The notes under the pieces: model-generated
What the model saw: the letters and a program-made list of their open reading frames with translations, nothing else
The model's database searches: none
Told to the model about the DNA's origin: nothing
In this document: positions 5,394-6,297 of the stretch, piece after piece
Layout of the letters: each line of letters opens with the position of its first letter
How positions within the stretch are numbered: position 1 is the stretch's first letter
Source of the DNA: CAKTOF01 sp964523945
GTDB taxonomy: Bacteria > Bacillota > Clostridia > Oscillospirales > Oscillospiraceae
Length of the DNA: 6,297 bases
Direction of reading: 5' to 3'
Assembly: GCA_964523945.1 (NCBI GenBank)
Contig: CAZGBU010000110.1
Coordinates: forward strand, 1-6,297
Translations under genes and position numbers: made by a program

Positions 5394-5415
5394 CGCGGTC
5401 ACCCTTGTCCATAAT

Positions 5416-5432
5416 TTTACAAATCCTGTAAG
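5416..5432. promoter_or_regulatory. AT-rich inverted repeat upstream of serS
   Basis: TTACA (5417-5421), five bases, TGTAA (5427-5431) form a perfect inverted repeat in a short AT-rich patch within the 52-base space before serS. It could be an operator half-site pair or part of a weak promoter (TTGTCC at 5405, TGTAAG at 5427). Neither reading is strong. The space is too short for a T-box leader. Confidence 0.3.
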
Positions 5433-5445
5433 AGGTGTGTGTCAA

Positions 5446-6297
5446 ATGATTGATATCAAGCTGATCCGCGAAAATCCAGAGCTGGTACGCGAGAACATCC
5501 GCAAAAAGTTCCAGGACGAAAAGCTGCCGCTGGTGGACGAGGTGATCGCGCTCGACGCGCAAAACCGCGCCGCCATCTCCGAGGCCAACGCGCTGCGCGC
5601 CAGCCGCAACGCCCTCTCCAAGCAGATCGGCATGCTGATGGGGCAGGCGAAAAAGGACCCGTCGAAGCTGGCCGAGGCTGAGTCCGTCAAGGCGCAGGTC
5701 AAAGCCCAGGCCGACCGGCTGGCCGAGCTCGAGGCGCTCGAAACCGAGCTGGCGGAAAAAATCCACAAAATCATGCTCGTCATCCCGCAGATCATCGACG
5801 ACTCCGTCCCGCTCGGGCCGGACGACAGCTGCAACGTCGAGGTGCAGCGCTTCGGCGAGGCCAAGGCGCCGGCGTTTGAGATCCCGTATCACATCGACAT
5901 CATGGAGTCGTTCGACGGCGTGGATATGGACGCGGCCGGGCGCGTCTCGGGCAGCGGCTTCTACTATCTGATGGGCAACATCGCCCGCCTGCACGAGGCC
6001 GTGTTGGCCTACGCGCGCGACTTTATGATCGGCAAGGGCTTCACGTTCTGCATCCCGCCGTTCATGATCCACGGCAACGTCGTCGAGGGCGTCATGAGCC
6101 AGACCGATATGGACGCGATGATGTACAAGATCGAGGGCGAGGACCTGTACCTGATCGGCACGTCCGAGCACTCGATGATCGGCAAGTTCATCGACCAGCT
6201 CATTCCGGAATCGTCGCTGCCGCAGACGCTGACGAGCTACTCGCCCTGCTTCCGCAAGGAGAAGGGCTCGCACGGCATCGAAGAGCGCGGCGTCTAC
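5446..6297 (+). CDS. serS: Seryl-tRNA synthetase (3' end outside window)
   Basis: This class II synthetase charges tRNA-Ser (and tRNA-Sec where present) with serine in the cytoplasm. The window holds 284 codons of an expected 420-430. The start MIDIKLIRENPELVRENI is typical of bacterial SerRS, with AGAGGTG at 5431-5437 eight bases upstream. Residues 27-108 form the long antiparallel coiled-coil arm that grips the tRNA. VSGSGFYYLMG (167-177) opens the catalytic domain, IPPFMI (203-208) lies in motif 1, and SPCFRKEKGSHGIEERG (266-282) is motif 2 with its ATP-binding arginine R270. The serine-binding loop, usually TAE, reads TSE at 239-241 (GTSEHSMIG) and keeps the key Thr and Glu. This looks like the divergent SerRS form I recall from some Clostridia. 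It may be read from the par promoter or from a weak promoter of its own. Confidence 0.96.
   Translation, partial: MIDIKLIRENPELVRENIRKKFQDEKLPLVDEVIALDAQNRAAISEANALRASRNALSKQIGMLMGQAKKDPSKLAEAESVKAQVKAQADRLAELEALETELAEKIHKIMLVIPQIIDDSVPLGPDDSCNVEVQRFGEAKAPAFEIPYHIDIMESFDGVDMDAAGRVSGSGFYYLMGNIARLHEAVLAYARDFMIGKGFTFCIPPFMIHGNVVEGVMSQTDMDAMMYKIEGEDLYLIGTSEHSMIGKFIDQLIPESSLPQTLTSYSPCFRKEKGSHGIEERGVY

Noticed and set aside
5394..5445. T-box riboswitch before serS
   Set aside because: Only 52 bases separate the genes, too short for the T-box stems, and no T-box core or terminator is visible.
5335..6273. Minus-strand open frame of 312 codons antisense to serS
   Set aside because: SerRS motifs on the plus strand are unambiguous; the antisense frame shows only composition-driven Leu/Asp/Val/Arg sequence.

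Overview
The window looks like chromosomal DNA from a G+C-rich member of the Clostridia, probably near the origin of replication. This inference rests on a parA-parB pair, two near-perfect copies of the Firmicutes-type parS palindrome, serS just downstream of parB (an order I recall from clostridial chromosomes), a clostridial-type Mrp/NBP35 ATPase and strong AGGAGG ribosome binding sites. A run of exactly 100 N shows that it is a draft scaffold. I see no mobile element, CRISPR array, tRNA or rRNA.

Layout. Positions 1-1143 (minus strand) carry the first 381 codons of an RlmD/RumA-family 23S rRNA m5U methyltransferase, which runs off the left edge. Just upstream of it, on the same strand, is a lipoprotein gene with a DUF3298 (RsiV-like) domain. 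That gene is interrupted by the 100-N gap and by an in-frame TAG eight codons before the gap. A compact divergent promoter pair at 2027-2090 then serves the lipoprotein-rlmD unit leftwards and an Mrp/NBP35-type P-loop ATPase rightwards. The ATPase keeps an N-terminal four-cysteine motif but lacks the C-terminal CxxC of the family.

From 3034 a well-formed promoter drives parA (soj), parB (spo0J), a single-pass membrane protein with a long acidic coiled coil, and probably serS, whose first 284 codons lie in the window. The two parS sites, at 1153-1168 and 3012-3027, bracket the lipoprotein/ATPase pair. One touches the rlmD ribosome binding site and the other lies just upstream of the parA promoter.

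How it works together. ParA, ParB and the parS sites form a chromosome segregation module: ParB loads on parS and spreads, ParA drives origin separation, and the parS site next to the parA promoter could allow autoregulation. RlmD and SerRS are translation housekeeping genes. The membrane coiled-coil protein and the altered Mrp-like ATPase are the least understood parts. This is mainly a core chromosomal locus. I found no convincing new multi-gene system, but several details deserve checking.
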